A stretch of DNA of 64,000 nt, from the NCBI RefSeq assembly GCF_000282195.1, contig NZ_AKJT01000046.1:54651-118650 (forward strand). The letters run 5' to 3'. Made by a program: the position numbers and the translations under genes. The notes beneath the pieces were generated by a model. The model worked only from the letters and a program-made list of their open reading frames with translations. It made no database searches and was not told where the DNA came from. The stretch comes from Pseudomonas sp. GM18 (lineage in GTDB: Bacteria; Pseudomonadota; Gammaproteobacteria; Pseudomonadales; Pseudomonadaceae). The first letter of the stretch is position 1. The number at the start of each line of letters is the position of its first letter. Shown here piece by piece: positions 26,303 to 34,045 of this stretch.

Positions 26303-26321
26303 ACTTTAAGAGGTGATGGAC

Positions 26322-26687
26322 ATGGATATGAGCGTCAAGCTGAACTTGTCTTATCCTGCGGCTCAGCAGGCGACGACTGTTGCCGACAAGCCTGCGGAAA
26401 AGCCTCGAGCGGAAACTGCGCCAGTGGTTACCGTCAAGGAAGAAGGTAAGAAAGACCAGACCGAGCAGGAAAAACTGAAGATGGCCGTTCAGGAAATCGA
26501 AAAGTTCGTTCAATCGGTCAAGCGTAACCTGGAGTTCTCGATTGACGAGCCTTCAGGCAAAGTTGTGGTCAAAGTGATTGCCAGTGACTCCGGTGAGGTG
26601 ATTCGTCAAATCCCCAACGAAGAAGTCCTTAAGCTGGCGAACAGTTTGAATGATGCAAGCAGCCTGTTGTTCAGCGCAAAAGTCTGA
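26322..26687 (+). CDS. flaG: FlaG family protein
   Basis: FlaG proteins affect filament length and are found beside fliC and fliD in polar-flagellated bacteria. The 121-residue product has a charged N-terminal half and the conserved C-terminal FlaG fold: LEFSIDEPSGKVVVKVIASDSGEVIRQIPNEE in part, ending in SLLFSAKV. I chose ATG 26322, which has AAGAGG 8 bases upstream; GTG 26313 and ATG 26316 overlap that ribosome binding site. It may be transcribed with fliD or separately, as a sigma54-like site lies after it. Confidence 0.9.
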   Translation: MDMSVKLNLSYPAAQQATTVADKPAEKPRAETAPVVTVKEEGKKDQTEQEKLKMAVQEIEKFVQSVKRNLEFSIDEPSGKVVVKVIASDSGEVIRQIPNEEVLKLANSLNDASSLLFSAKV

Positions 26688-26691
26688 CAAC

Positions 26692-26707
26692 TGGCACGAA
26701 TTTTGTT
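26692..26707 (+). promoter_or_regulatory. Sigma54-like promoter upstream of fliD (variant -12)
   Basis: TGGCACG, 4 bases (AATT) and TTGTT match the RpoN consensus TGGCACG-N4-TTGCW except that the -12 GC reads GT. It is 62 bases before the fliD ATG. The change at -12 would be expected to weaken it. Confidence 0.5.
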
Positions 26708-26769
26708 GCTATGTTCTTTTGGGCGTTGTAGTGGTCAAAAGGCCGGCGACACACTGAAGGGAGTTCCAC

Positions 26770-28212
26770 ATGGCAAGTCCAATTCTACCGGGCACGGGCT
26801 TAGGTTCCGGTCTTGATACCGGTGCTATCGTCAAGGCTCTGGTCAATGCCGACAAGGCGGCCAAGCAGAATCAGATCGATCGTCAGACGACCACCAACAC
26901 TGCGCAGATTTCCGGTATTGGTACTCTCAAAAGTGTCCTGGCGAGCTTCCAGACTGCAATCAAGAAGCTGCAAGATACGCAAGCCCCGCAATTCCTGGGC
27001 TACAACGCCACGTCCGCTGACGCGAAAGTACTGACCGCTGTGGCCAGCAACACGGCCGTCAGCGGCTCTTACGTGGTCAAGGTCACTAACTTGGCGACCT
27101 CGTCCAAAGTGGCCACAGCAGCCTTTGCCGGCGGTGCCAGCAGTGCCATTCCGAGCGGCACGCTCAATATCACGCAAAACGGCGTATCCAGTTCTGTCAC
27201 CATTCCGGCGGGCGCGACGTTGCAGTCGGTTCGTGATGCGATCAATACCCAGCAGGGCGCGAACGGCTTCAGTGCCAACATCGTGACCGACTCGTTTGGC
27301 TCGCGTCTGGTGATGGGCTCTACGGCGACCGGTGCCGGTTCCGATATCACCCTCAGCGGCATTGCGGGTCTGGAGATCAATGCCGGCCAGCAAATGGGTA
27401 CAACACCGACAGCGACTTCGGCAGGTGCCATCGGCGATTTCGCGAAGGACGCCAATTTCACCGTCGACGGGCTCGCGCTGACCAGCAAAAGCAACACGGT
27501 CGACTCAGCCGTTTCCGGCTTGACCCTGAATCTGGTCGCCGGTGGTGATGTCACCACGACGGTGACGGTCGGCCCGAACAGTGATGGCCTGAAAAAGTCC
27601 ATTCAAGCTTTCGTCGACGCTTATAACCAGGTTGTGACCAGTGTCAATGCGTTGACCAAGCCTTCCCTGGATGATGACGGCAACCCGACCGTTGCTGCTG
27701 CGCTGACCGGTGACCCGCTGGCGCGCGGTATCATGGCATCGATTCGTTCGCCGTTGGTGACTACCGGTGCGGGTGACAAGCTCACTGTTCTGTCGCAATT
27801 GGGTATCACCACCAATCAGAAAACCGGTGCGCTGGATTTCGATAGCACCAAGTTCACCGCTGCGATGGACACCCAGAAGCTCGGTGGTGAGGTTCAGAAG
27901 CTGTTCCTGGGCGATCCGACGGCGACTGGCGATGCCGCCAAGGGGCTGTTGACGCGTATGAACGATGCCATCACCCCTTACACGATCACTGGCAGTGAGG
28001 GGATCCTCGACACCCGTTCGAGCAACCTGGCCAAGGCCAAGAGCAATCTGGCCAACCAGCAGGCAGCCCTGGATCGTCGGGTCGAGACGCTGACGGCGGT
28101 GCTGACCAAGAAGTACAACGACATGGATACCCTAGTCGGCAAGCTGAAGGCAACGGCGAGCAATATCACTTCGATGTTCGAGGCGATGAATGCGCAGAAA
28201 AACGCCTCATAG
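26770..28212 (+). CDS. fliD: FliD, filament cap protein
   Basis: FliD forms the cap at the filament tip and guides flagellin folding; in P. aeruginosa it is also an adhesin. The 480-residue sequence has the FliD N-terminal domain (GTGLGSGLDTGAIVKALVNA, IDRQTTTNTAQISGIGTLKS) and C-terminal coiled-coil domain (RSSNLAKAKSNLANQQAALDRRVE, KKYNDMDTLVGKL). The middle Ala/Thr/Gly-rich part is variable. AGGGAG at 26758-26763 is a good ribosome binding site. A strong terminator follows. Confidence 0.96.
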   Translation: MASPILPGTGLGSGLDTGAIVKALVNADKAAKQNQIDRQTTTNTAQISGIGTLKSVLASFQTAIKKLQDTQAPQFLGYNATSADAKVLTAVASNTAVSGSYVVKVTNLATSSKVATAAFAGGASSAIPSGTLNITQNGVSSSVTIPAGATLQSVRDAINTQQGANGFSANIVTDSFGSRLVMGSTATGAGSDITLSGIAGLEINAGQQMGTTPTATSAGAIGDFAKDANFTVDGLALTSKSNTVDSAVSGLTLNLVAGGDVTTTVTVGPNSDGLKKSIQAFVDAYNQVVTSVNALTKPSLDDDGNPTVAAALTGDPLARGIMASIRSPLVTTGAGDKLTVLSQLGITTNQKTGALDFDSTKFTAAMDTQKLGGEVQKLFLGDPTATGDAAKGLLTRMNDAITPYTITGSEGILDTRSSNLAKAKSNLANQQAALDRRVETLTAVLTKKYNDMDTLVGKLKATASNITSMFEAMNAQKNAS

Positions 28213-28224
28213 CGTATAAACGCC

Positions 28225-28261
28225 AAAAGCCCGGCAGCGGATTACGCTTGTCGGGCTTTTT
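28225..28261 (+). terminator. Rho-independent terminator after fliD
   Basis: AAAAGCCCGGCA pairs with TGTCGGGCTTTT (one G-U) around a 12-base loop; the A-run before and T-run after make it potentially bidirectional. It lies 12 bases after the fliD stop. Confidence 0.88.
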
Positions 28262-28337
28262 AGTTTTGGATTAAAGATTTTTGACGCTATGTCGATAGCC
28301 TGATTATACGAATCACAGAGTTTTGATGAGGTACAGC

Positions 28338-28733
28338 ATGAACCCGATGTTAGCCCTTCGGCAGTACCAGAAGATTGGCGCGCAAGCCCAGACTTCCGAG
28401 GCCAGCCCTCATCGTCTGGTGCAAATGCTTATGGAAGGTGGTCTGGATCGCATCGCTCAGGCCAAAGGCGCCATGGAGCGCAAGGATGTCGCCAACAAGG
28501 GTGTTCTAATCGGCAAGGCTATCGGCATCATCGGTGGTTTGCGAGAGGGATTGGACTTGGATAAGCAGGCAGAGTCCGTCGGTGAGTTGGACAGTCTCTA
28601 TGCTTACATGATGAAACGTCTGGCTGAAGCCAATATCAAGACCGATCCAAAAATCCTCGACGAAGTCGCCGACCTGCTCCGCACGGTCAAAGACGGTTGG
28701 GATGCCATCGCCGCGCCGGGTCCGCAGTTTTAA
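28338..28733 (+). CDS. fliS: FliS, flagellin export chaperone
   Basis: FliS binds the C-terminus of newly made flagellin and stops early polymerisation in the cytoplasm. The 131-residue helical protein has the family features MNPMLALRQYQKIGAQ, TSEASPHRLVQMLMEGGLDRI and LYAYMMKRLAEANIKTD. Start ATG 28338 follows a GAGG element; in-frame TTG 28323 and ATG 28326 lie upstream of or over it and are less likely. The FliT-like gene starts 10 bases after the stop. Confidence 0.95.
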   Translation: MNPMLALRQYQKIGAQAQTSEASPHRLVQMLMEGGLDRIAQAKGAMERKDVANKGVLIGKAIGIIGGLREGLDLDKQAESVGELDSLYAYMMKRLAEANIKTDPKILDEVADLLRTVKDGWDAIAAPGPQF

Positions 28734-28743
28734 GGAGATCACC

Positions 28744-29040
28744 ATGAGTCTTGTATTGCAGCGAATCGCGCAGACCCGGGACGCCCTGGTTGAGGCATTG
28801 GCTGAGCGTAACTGGGAGGCCATCGGTGAATTGGACCTGGCTTGCCGTTCCTGCATGGAAGACGTCTTGAGTGAAGCTTCGGTGGACGAGGCCGCGTTGC
28901 GCGACAACCTTGAGGAGTTGCTGGGGGTGTATAAACAGCTTCTGGAGGCGGCGACGGGGCAGCGCCAGGCGATAGTCGACGAGATGTCGCAGATCCACCA
29001 AGCACAGAACGCGGCAAAGGTTTACCATCTGTTTGGTTAG
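28744..29040 (+). CDS. FliT-like flagellar chaperone (FleP position)
   Basis: A 98-residue all-helical protein in the fliD-fliS-fliT place, so it is likely the FliD/export chaperone, or the protein called FleP in P. aeruginosa. Readable features are RIAQTRDALVEALAERNWEA and a C-terminal helix rich in Gln (YKQLLEAATGQRQAIVDE). Start ATG 28744 has AAGGAG 6 bases upstream; the frame extends to 28702 within fliS but has no ribosome binding site there. FliT sequences diverge strongly, so the label rests partly on position. Confidence 0.75.
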   Translation: MSLVLQRIAQTRDALVEALAERNWEAIGELDLACRSCMEDVLSEASVDEAALRDNLEELLGVYKQLLEAATGQRQAIVDEMSQIHQAQNAAKVYHLFG

Positions 29041-29078
29041 TTAACCCTCAGTTAATCCAAACATAGTGCGCCATAAAT

Positions 29079-29107
29079 TTGACTGTGCACGGTTTTTTGA
29101 CTTAACT
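29079..29107 (+). promoter_or_regulatory. fleQ: Candidate sigma70-type promoter of fleQ
   Basis: TTGACT (5 of 6 to the -35 consensus), a 17-base spacer and TTAACT (weak -10). fleQ in P. aeruginosa is read from a sigma70 promoter. The candidate lies about 105 bases before the fleQ start. Other AT-rich hexamers nearby are possible. Confidence 0.3.
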
Positions 29108-29152
29108 AGTGGCTGGTTCCAGATTTCAGGCGTCTACAGGCACAACGTGTCT

Positions 29153-29169
29153 GCAAGCGTCTAGCTTGC
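29153..29169 (+). promoter_or_regulatory. Inverted repeat in the fleQ leader
   Basis: GCAAGC and GCTTGC form a perfect 6-base stem around GTCTA, 43 bases before the fleQ ATG. It could be an operator or an RNA hairpin; no T-run follows. Confidence 0.35.
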
Positions 29170-29212
29170 CCCTCATTTTGGGCATTGAGTTGACTAGGGA
29201 AGTTGCTATTGC

Positions 29213-30688
29213 ATGTGGCGTGAAACCAAAATTCTGCTGATTGATGACGATAGCGTCCGCCGCCGCGATTTGGCGGTGATTTTAAATTTTCTCGGCGAAG
29301 AAAATTTACCCTGTGGCAGCCATGACTGGCAGCAGGCGGTCGGCTCTTTGTCATCAAGTCGTGAAGTAATCTGTGTCCTCATCGGGACGGTAAATGCTCC
29401 TGGTGCACTTTTGGGCCTGTTAAAGACACTCTCAACCTGGGATGAGTTCCTTCCAGTTTTGTTAATGGGCGATAATTCTTCCATTGACTTGCCGGAAGAC
29501 CAGCGTCGCCGAGTGCTTTCGACTCTCGAAATGCCACCCAGCTACAGCAAATTGCTCGATTCGCTGCACCGCGCCCAGGTCTATCGCGAGATGTATGACC
29601 AGGCCCGTGAGCGCGGTCGTCACCGCGAACCGAATCTTTTCCGTAGCCTTGTCGGCACCAGCCGGGCGATTCAACACGTCCGTCAGATGATGCAGCAAGT
29701 CGCCGACACCGACGCCAGCGTGCTGATCCTCGGCGAGTCCGGCACCGGCAAGGAAGTGGTCGCGCGCAATCTGCACTACCACTCCAAGCGTCGTGAAGCG
29801 CCGTTCGTTCCGGTCAACTGCGGGGCGATCCCGGCCGAGTTGCTGGAAAGCGAATTGTTTGGCCACGAGAAGGGCGCCTTCACCGGGGCGATCACCAGCC
29901 GTGCCGGGCGTTTCGAGCTGGCTAATGGCGGTACCCTGTTCCTCGACGAAATCGGCGACATGCCGCTGCCGATGCAGGTCAAGCTGTTGCGCGTCTTGCA
30001 GGAGCGCACCTTCGAGCGCGTGGGCAGCAACAAGACCCAAAGCGTCGATGTGCGGATCATCGCGGCGACCCACAAGAATCTCGAAAGCATGATCGAGATC
30101 GGCACCTTCCGCGAAGACCTCTACTATCGCCTGAACGTGTTCCCGATCGAGATGGCGCCGTTGCGTGAGCGCGTCGAAGACATCCCGTTGCTGATGAACG
30201 AGTTGATCTCGCGCATGGAGCACGAGAAGCGCGGTTCGATCCGTTTCAACTCGGCGGCGATCATGTCGCTGTGTCGTCACGGCTGGCCGGGCAACGTTCG
30301 CGAGCTGGCCAACCTGGTGGAACGCATGGCGATCATGCACCCGTACGGGGTGATTGGCGTGGTCGAATTGCCGAAGAAATTCCGCTATGTCGATGATGAA
30401 GATGAGCAGATGGTCGACAGCCTGCGCAGCGATCTTGAAGAGCGGGTGGCCATCAACGGTCATACGCCTGACTTCACCGCCAATGCGCTGTTGCCGCCGG
30501 AAGGCCTGGACCTGAAGGACTACCTTGGCGGTCTGGAGCAAGGGTTGATTCAGCAGGCGCTGGACGACGCCAATGGTATTGTGGCGCGGGCGGCCGAACG
30601 GCTGCGTATTCGTCGCACGACCCTGGTGGAGAAGATGCGCAAGTACGGCATGAGCCGTCGTGATGGTGATGAACAGGCGGATGATTGA
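29213..30688 (+). CDS. fleQ: FleQ, master flagellar regulator (sigma54 activator)
   Basis: FleQ is the AAA+ enhancer-binding protein that activates class II flagellar genes with RpoN and, in P. aeruginosa, also responds to c-di-GMP and is held back by FleN. The 491-residue sequence has an atypical receiver domain (1-120) lacking a standard phospho-acceptor context ([10 protein letters not shown] where an Asp is usual). The AAA+ core has GESGTGKE (Walker A, K180) and GAFTGA (221-226), the sigma54 contact loop. The C-terminal Fis-type helix-turn-helix reads [20 protein letters not shown]. It lies between the fliD-fliST cluster and fleSR, as in other pseudomonads. Confidence 0.98.
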   Translation: MWRETKILLIDDDSVRRRDLAVILNFLGEENLPCGSHDWQQAVGSLSSSREVICVLIGTVNAPGALLGLLKTLSTWDEFLPVLLMGDNSSIDLPEDQRRRVLSTLEMPPSYSKLLDSLHRAQVYREMYDQARERGRHREPNLFRSLVGTSRAIQHVRQMMQQVADTDASVLILGESGTGKEVVARNLHYHSKRREAPFVPVNCGAIPAELLESELFGHEKGAFTGAITSRAGRFELANGGTLFLDEIGDMPLPMQVKLLRVLQERTFERVGSNKTQSVDVRIIAATHKNLESMIEIGTFREDLYYRLNVFPIEMAPLRERVEDIPLLMNELISRMEHEKRGSIRFNSAAIMSLCRHGWPGNVRELANLVERMAIMHPYGVIGVVELPKKFRYVDDEDEQMVDSLRSDLEERVAINGHTPDFTANALLPPEGLDLKDYLGGLEQGLIQQALDDANGIVARAAERLRIRRTTLVEKMRKYGMSRRDGDEQADD

Positions 30689-30729
30689 CGCCTGTTTTCC
30701 AACCCCTTCATTTCCAGGCAGTTTTTTTT

Positions 30730-30745
30730 AGGCACGGGTATTGCT
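30730..30745 (+). promoter_or_regulatory. Sigma54 promoter of fleSR
   Basis: AGGCACG, 4 bases (GGTA) and TTGCT fit the RpoN consensus (GG at -24, GC at -12, 10 bases apart). It lies 53 bases before the fleS ATG. fleSR is FleQ-RpoN dependent in P. aeruginosa. Confidence 0.85.
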
Positions 30746-30798
30746 ACATCCCTCGCAACGTTCCGTTTAACTGACGGTCAACCACGCGAGAGAGCACA

Positions 30799-32022
30799 AT
30801 GCCCCAAGCCGCCCAGATGTCTCCTGTCCCTGATGTTTCGGGGCAACCGTCGTCCGTAGAGCAGGCAAGCCGGCTTGGCCTTGAGCAGGCGTTTGCGCTG
30901 TTCAACCAGATGTCGAGCCAATTGACCGATTCCTACAGCATGCTCGAAGCCCGGGTCACCGAGCTCAAGGGGGAGCTGGCGGTGGTCAGCGCCCAGCGCA
31001 TGCAGGAACTGGCGGAAAAAGAGCGTCTGGCCAACCGTCTGCAAAACCTCCTCGATCTATTGCCCGGCGGCGTCATCGTCATCGACGCCCAAGGCATCGT
31101 GCGTGAAGCCAATCCCGCCGCCTGTGAGCTGCTCGGCTTGCCCCTCGAAGGCGAGCTGTGGCGCCATGTCATTGCTCGATGCTTTGCGCCGCGCGAAGAC
31201 GACGGTCACGAAATTTCCCTCAAGGACGGTCGGCGCCTGTCGATCGCTACCCGCTCGCTGGATGCCGAACCCGGTCAGTTGGTGTTGCTCAACGATCTGA
31301 CTGAAACCCGTCATTTGCAAGATCAACTGGCCCGCCATGAGCGCCTGTCGTCGCTCGGTCGTATGGTCGCATCGTTGGCTCATCAAATTCGTACGCCGTT
31401 GTCCGCCGCGTTGCTTTATGCCAGCCATTTGACCGAGCAGGAGTTGCCGGTCGCGACACAGCAGCGTTTTGCCGGCCGCCTGAAAGAGCGTCTGCATGAG
31501 CTGGAGCACCAGGTGCGCGACATGCTGGTGTTCGCTCGCGGCGAGCTGCCATTGACCGATCGCGTGACTCCCAAGATGCTAATGCAATCGCTGCAAGCGG
31601 CCGCTTTGACCCATGTTCAGGATCTGCCGATTCGCTGGCAGTGCGACAGTCATGCCGGTGAGTTGCTGTGCAATCGCGACACGCTGGTCGGGGCGATCCT
31701 CAATCTGATCGAGAACGCCATTCAGGCCAGCGCCGGCGGCGTCCGTTTGAAAGTTCATCTGTATACCCGCGGCAACAACCTGCGCCTGTGCGTCAGTGAC
31801 AGCGGCAGCGGTATCGACGAGGCGGTATTGGTGCGTTTGGGCGAGCCGTTTTTCACCACCAAAACCACCGGTACCGGCCTGGGCCTGACCGTGGTCAAGG
31901 CAGTGGCCCGTGCTCATCAGGGAGAATTGCAGTTGCGTTCGCGGCCAGGTCGCGGCACTTGTGCGCAGGTGATCCTGCCGCTTTTTGCTGGCGAGCAGCC
32001 CAGCGCTCAGGGAGTGAAGTGA
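30799..32022 (+). CDS. fleS: FleS, flagellar two-component sensor kinase
   Basis: FleS phosphorylates FleR to turn on class III flagellar genes. The 407-residue protein has no membrane segment and so is cytoplasmic. Seen are a coiled-coil N-terminus, a PAS domain (about 80-170: LLDLLPGGVIVIDAQG), the HisKA box SLAHQIRTPL with H195, and an HATPase_c domain with NLIENAIQA (N box), DSGSGIDE and TGTGLGLTVVK (G boxes). Its stop overlaps an in-frame GTG of fleR, so the pair is coupled. Confidence 0.96.
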   Translation: MPQAAQMSPVPDVSGQPSSVEQASRLGLEQAFALFNQMSSQLTDSYSMLEARVTELKGELAVVSAQRMQELAEKERLANRLQNLLDLLPGGVIVIDAQGIVREANPAACELLGLPLEGELWRHVIARCFAPREDDGHEISLKDGRRLSIATRSLDAEPGQLVLLNDLTETRHLQDQLARHERLSSLGRMVASLAHQIRTPLSAALLYASHLTEQELPVATQQRFAGRLKERLHELEHQVRDMLVFARGELPLTDRVTPKMLMQSLQAAALTHVQDLPIRWQCDSHAGELLCNRDTLVGAILNLIENAIQASAGGVRLKVHLYTRGNNLRLCVSDSGSGIDEAVLVRLGEPFFTTKTTGTGLGLTVVKAVARAHQGELQLRSRPGRGTCAQVILPLFAGEQPSAQGVK

Positions 32023-32027
32023 AGGAC

Positions 32028-33413
32028 ATGACCATCAAGGTTTTACTGGTCGAGGATGATCGCGCGCTACGGGAAGCATTGGCCGATACGCTGTTGCTTG
32101 CCGGGCACGATTACGAGGCGGTCGGTTCGGCGGAAGAGGCGCTGGCTGCGGTTGGCGCCGAGGCATTTAACCTGGTGGTCAGTGACGTCAACATGCCGGG
32201 CATGGACGGTCATCAGCTGCTTGGATTACTGCGGGCTCGTCAGCCGCAACTGCCGGTGTTGCTGATGACCGCTCATGGTGCGGTCGAGCGCGCGGTCGAT
32301 GCCATGCGTCAGGGCGCGGCGGATTATCTGGTCAAGCCGTTCGAGCCCAAGGCCTTGCTCGATCTGGTGGCGCGTCATGCCTTGGGCAATCTCGGTGCGA
32401 CCGAGAGCGAGGGGCCTGTGGCGTTCGAACCGGCCAGCGCGCAATTGCTGGAGTTGGCCGCGCGCGTGGCGCGCAGTGATTCCACGGTGTTGATCTCCGG
32501 TGAGTCCGGGACCGGCAAGGAAGTGCTGGCGCGTTACATCCATCAGCACTCCCATCGCGCCAGTCAGCCGTTCATTGCGATCAACTGCGCAGCGATCCCG
32601 GACAACATGCTTGAAGCCACTTTGTTCGGTCACGAAAAGGGTTCGTTCACCGGCGCCATCGCGGCGCAGGCCGGCAAGTTCGAGCAGGCCGATGGCGGGA
32701 CGATCCTGCTCGACGAAATCTCTGAAATGCCCCTCGGCCTGCAGGCCAAGTTACTGCGCGTATTGCAGGAGCGTGAAGTCGAGCGTGTCGGCGCACGCAA
32801 GCCGATCACCCTGGACATTCGAGTAGTCGCCACCACCAACCGTGACCTGGCCGGTGAAGTGGCGGCGGGGCGTTTCCGCGAAGATCTTTACTATCGCCTG
32901 TCAGTGTTCCCGTTGGCCTGGCGTCCACTGCGCGAGCGCACCGCCGACATCCTGCCGCTGGCCGAGCGCCTGCTGGCCAAACACGTCAATAAAATGAAGC
33001 ATGCCGCGGCAAAGCTTTCGCCCGAGGCACAGGCGTGCCTGATCGGCTATCCGTGGCCGGGCAACGTGCGTGAGCTGGATAACGCGATCCAGCGGGCCTT
33101 GATTCTGCAGCAGGGCGGATTGATCCAGCCGCAGGATTTCTGCCTGGCCGGGCCTGTGGCGTGTGCGCCATTGCCAGCATTGACGCCGACGCCCGTGCGC
33201 GTTGTGGAGGTCGAAGCCGAATCGGCGGGTGCCCTCGGCGATGACCTGCGGCGCCGTGAGTTCCAGATGATCATCGATACCTTGCGCTCCGAGCGCGGTC
33301 GTCGCAAAGAAGCCGCCGAGCGACTGGGCATCAGCCCGCGCACCTTGCGCTACAAGCTGGCGCAGATGCGCGACGCCGGAATGGACGTGGAAGCGTATTT
33401 GTTCGCCACCTGA
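32028..33413 (+). CDS. fleR: FleR, sigma54-dependent response regulator
   Basis: FleR activates class III flagellar operons after phosphorylation by FleS. Numbered from ATG 32028 (461 residues), the receiver domain has D53 as phospho-acceptor (LVVSDVNMPGMD) and K103 in YLVKPF. The AAA+ domain has GESGTGK (158-164) and the sigma54 loop reads GSFTGA (205-210) rather than GAFTGA. A Fis-type helix-turn-helix closes the protein (RRKEAAERLGISPRTLRYKL). GTG 32019, which forms a GTGA overlap with fleS and sits 4 bases after GGAG, is an equally plausible start adding three residues. A REP-type repeat pair follows. Confidence 0.95.
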   Translation: MTIKVLLVEDDRALREALADTLLLAGHDYEAVGSAEEALAAVGAEAFNLVVSDVNMPGMDGHQLLGLLRARQPQLPVLLMTAHGAVERAVDAMRQGAADYLVKPFEPKALLDLVARHALGNLGATESEGPVAFEPASAQLLELAARVARSDSTVLISGESGTGKEVLARYIHQHSHRASQPFIAINCAAIPDNMLEATLFGHEKGSFTGAIAAQAGKFEQADGGTILLDEISEMPLGLQAKLLRVLQEREVERVGARKPITLDIRVVATTNRDLAGEVAAGRFREDLYYRLSVFPLAWRPLRERTADILPLAERLLAKHVNKMKHAAAKLSPEAQACLIGYPWPGNVRELDNAIQRALILQQGGLIQPQDFCLAGPVACAPLPALTPTPVRVVEVEAESAGALGDDLRRREFQMIIDTLRSERGRRKEAAERLGISPRTLRYKLAQMRDAGMDVEAYLFAT

Positions 33414-33423
33414 TTCGATTTTG

Positions 33424-33554
33424 GTAGCAGCTGGCGAAGCCTGCGTCCGGCTGCGCAGCAGTCGTTAAACCTGAACACTCGGTCTTTCTGAAACACCGCG
33501 CTGACTGATTTCACGACTGCTGCGCAGCCGGACGCAGGCTTCGCCAGCTGCTAC
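33424..33554. repeat. REP-type inverted pair with perfect 42-base arms
   Basis: The 42 bases 33424-33465 (starting GTAGCAGCTGGCGAAGCC) are the exact reverse complement of 33513-33554, with a 47-base spacer. This is the layout of Pseudomonas REP doublets, moved by RAYT-type transposases. It lies between fleR and the fliE promoter, and as RNA could also act as a terminator. A degenerate relative is present at 49470. Confidence 0.85.
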
Positions 33555-33606
33555 GGATTGCGTCACGGCTCCAGCGATGAGCTTTTGTTTAGAGCGACCA
33601 CGGAGC

Positions 33607-33622
33607 TGGCACCCTTGTTGCT
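33607..33622 (+). promoter_or_regulatory. Sigma54 promoter of the fliE operon
   Basis: TGGCACC, 4 bases (CTTG) and TTGCT match the RpoN consensus, 78 bases before the fliE ATG. This is expected to drive fliEFGHIJ and perhaps further genes under FleQ or FleR. Confidence 0.87.
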
Positions 33623-33700
33623 AACACCTCACTACTCGCCGAGTGAGTGTCAAAAAATTGCGGGTAGCCAGAGACGTAGCTTCGTCAAAGAGAGTAGACC

Positions 33701-34030
33701 ATGAGCCAAGGTATTGAATTTAATCGGTTGATGCTGGATATGCGCGCCATGCAAATGGATGCCATGTCTGCGCCGAAATCGACTGCCGCAGTCCCTGAAG
33801 TGGGTGGCAGCAGCTTTTCCGACATGCTCGGTCAGGCCGTCAATAAAGTGAACGACACCCAGCAGGCGTCCAATCAGTTGGCCAGTGCTTTCGAAATCGG
33901 TAAAAGCGGCGTCGACCTGACGGACGTGATGATTTCCTCACAGAAGGCCAGCGTGTCTTTTCAGGCGCTGACCCAAGTGCGTAACAAGCTGGTTCAGGCT
34001 TACCAAGACATCATGCAGATGCCGGTTTAA
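33701..34030 (+). CDS. fliE: FliE, rod/MS-ring adaptor
   Basis: FliE joins the MS ring to the proximal rod and is the first exported rod protein. The 109-residue helical product has the typical layout: [18 protein letters not shown], then [20 protein letters not shown], and the conserved C-terminal [28 protein letters not shown] in part. First gene of the long fli operon, 15 bases before fliF. Confidence 0.96.
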   Translation: MSQGIEFNRLMLDMRAMQMDAMSAPKSTAAVPEVGGSSFSDMLGQAVNKVNDTQQASNQLASAFEIGKSGVDLTDVMISSQKASVSFQALTQVRNKLVQAYQDIMQMPV

Positions 34031-34045
34031 GGACGAGATTGAGTC

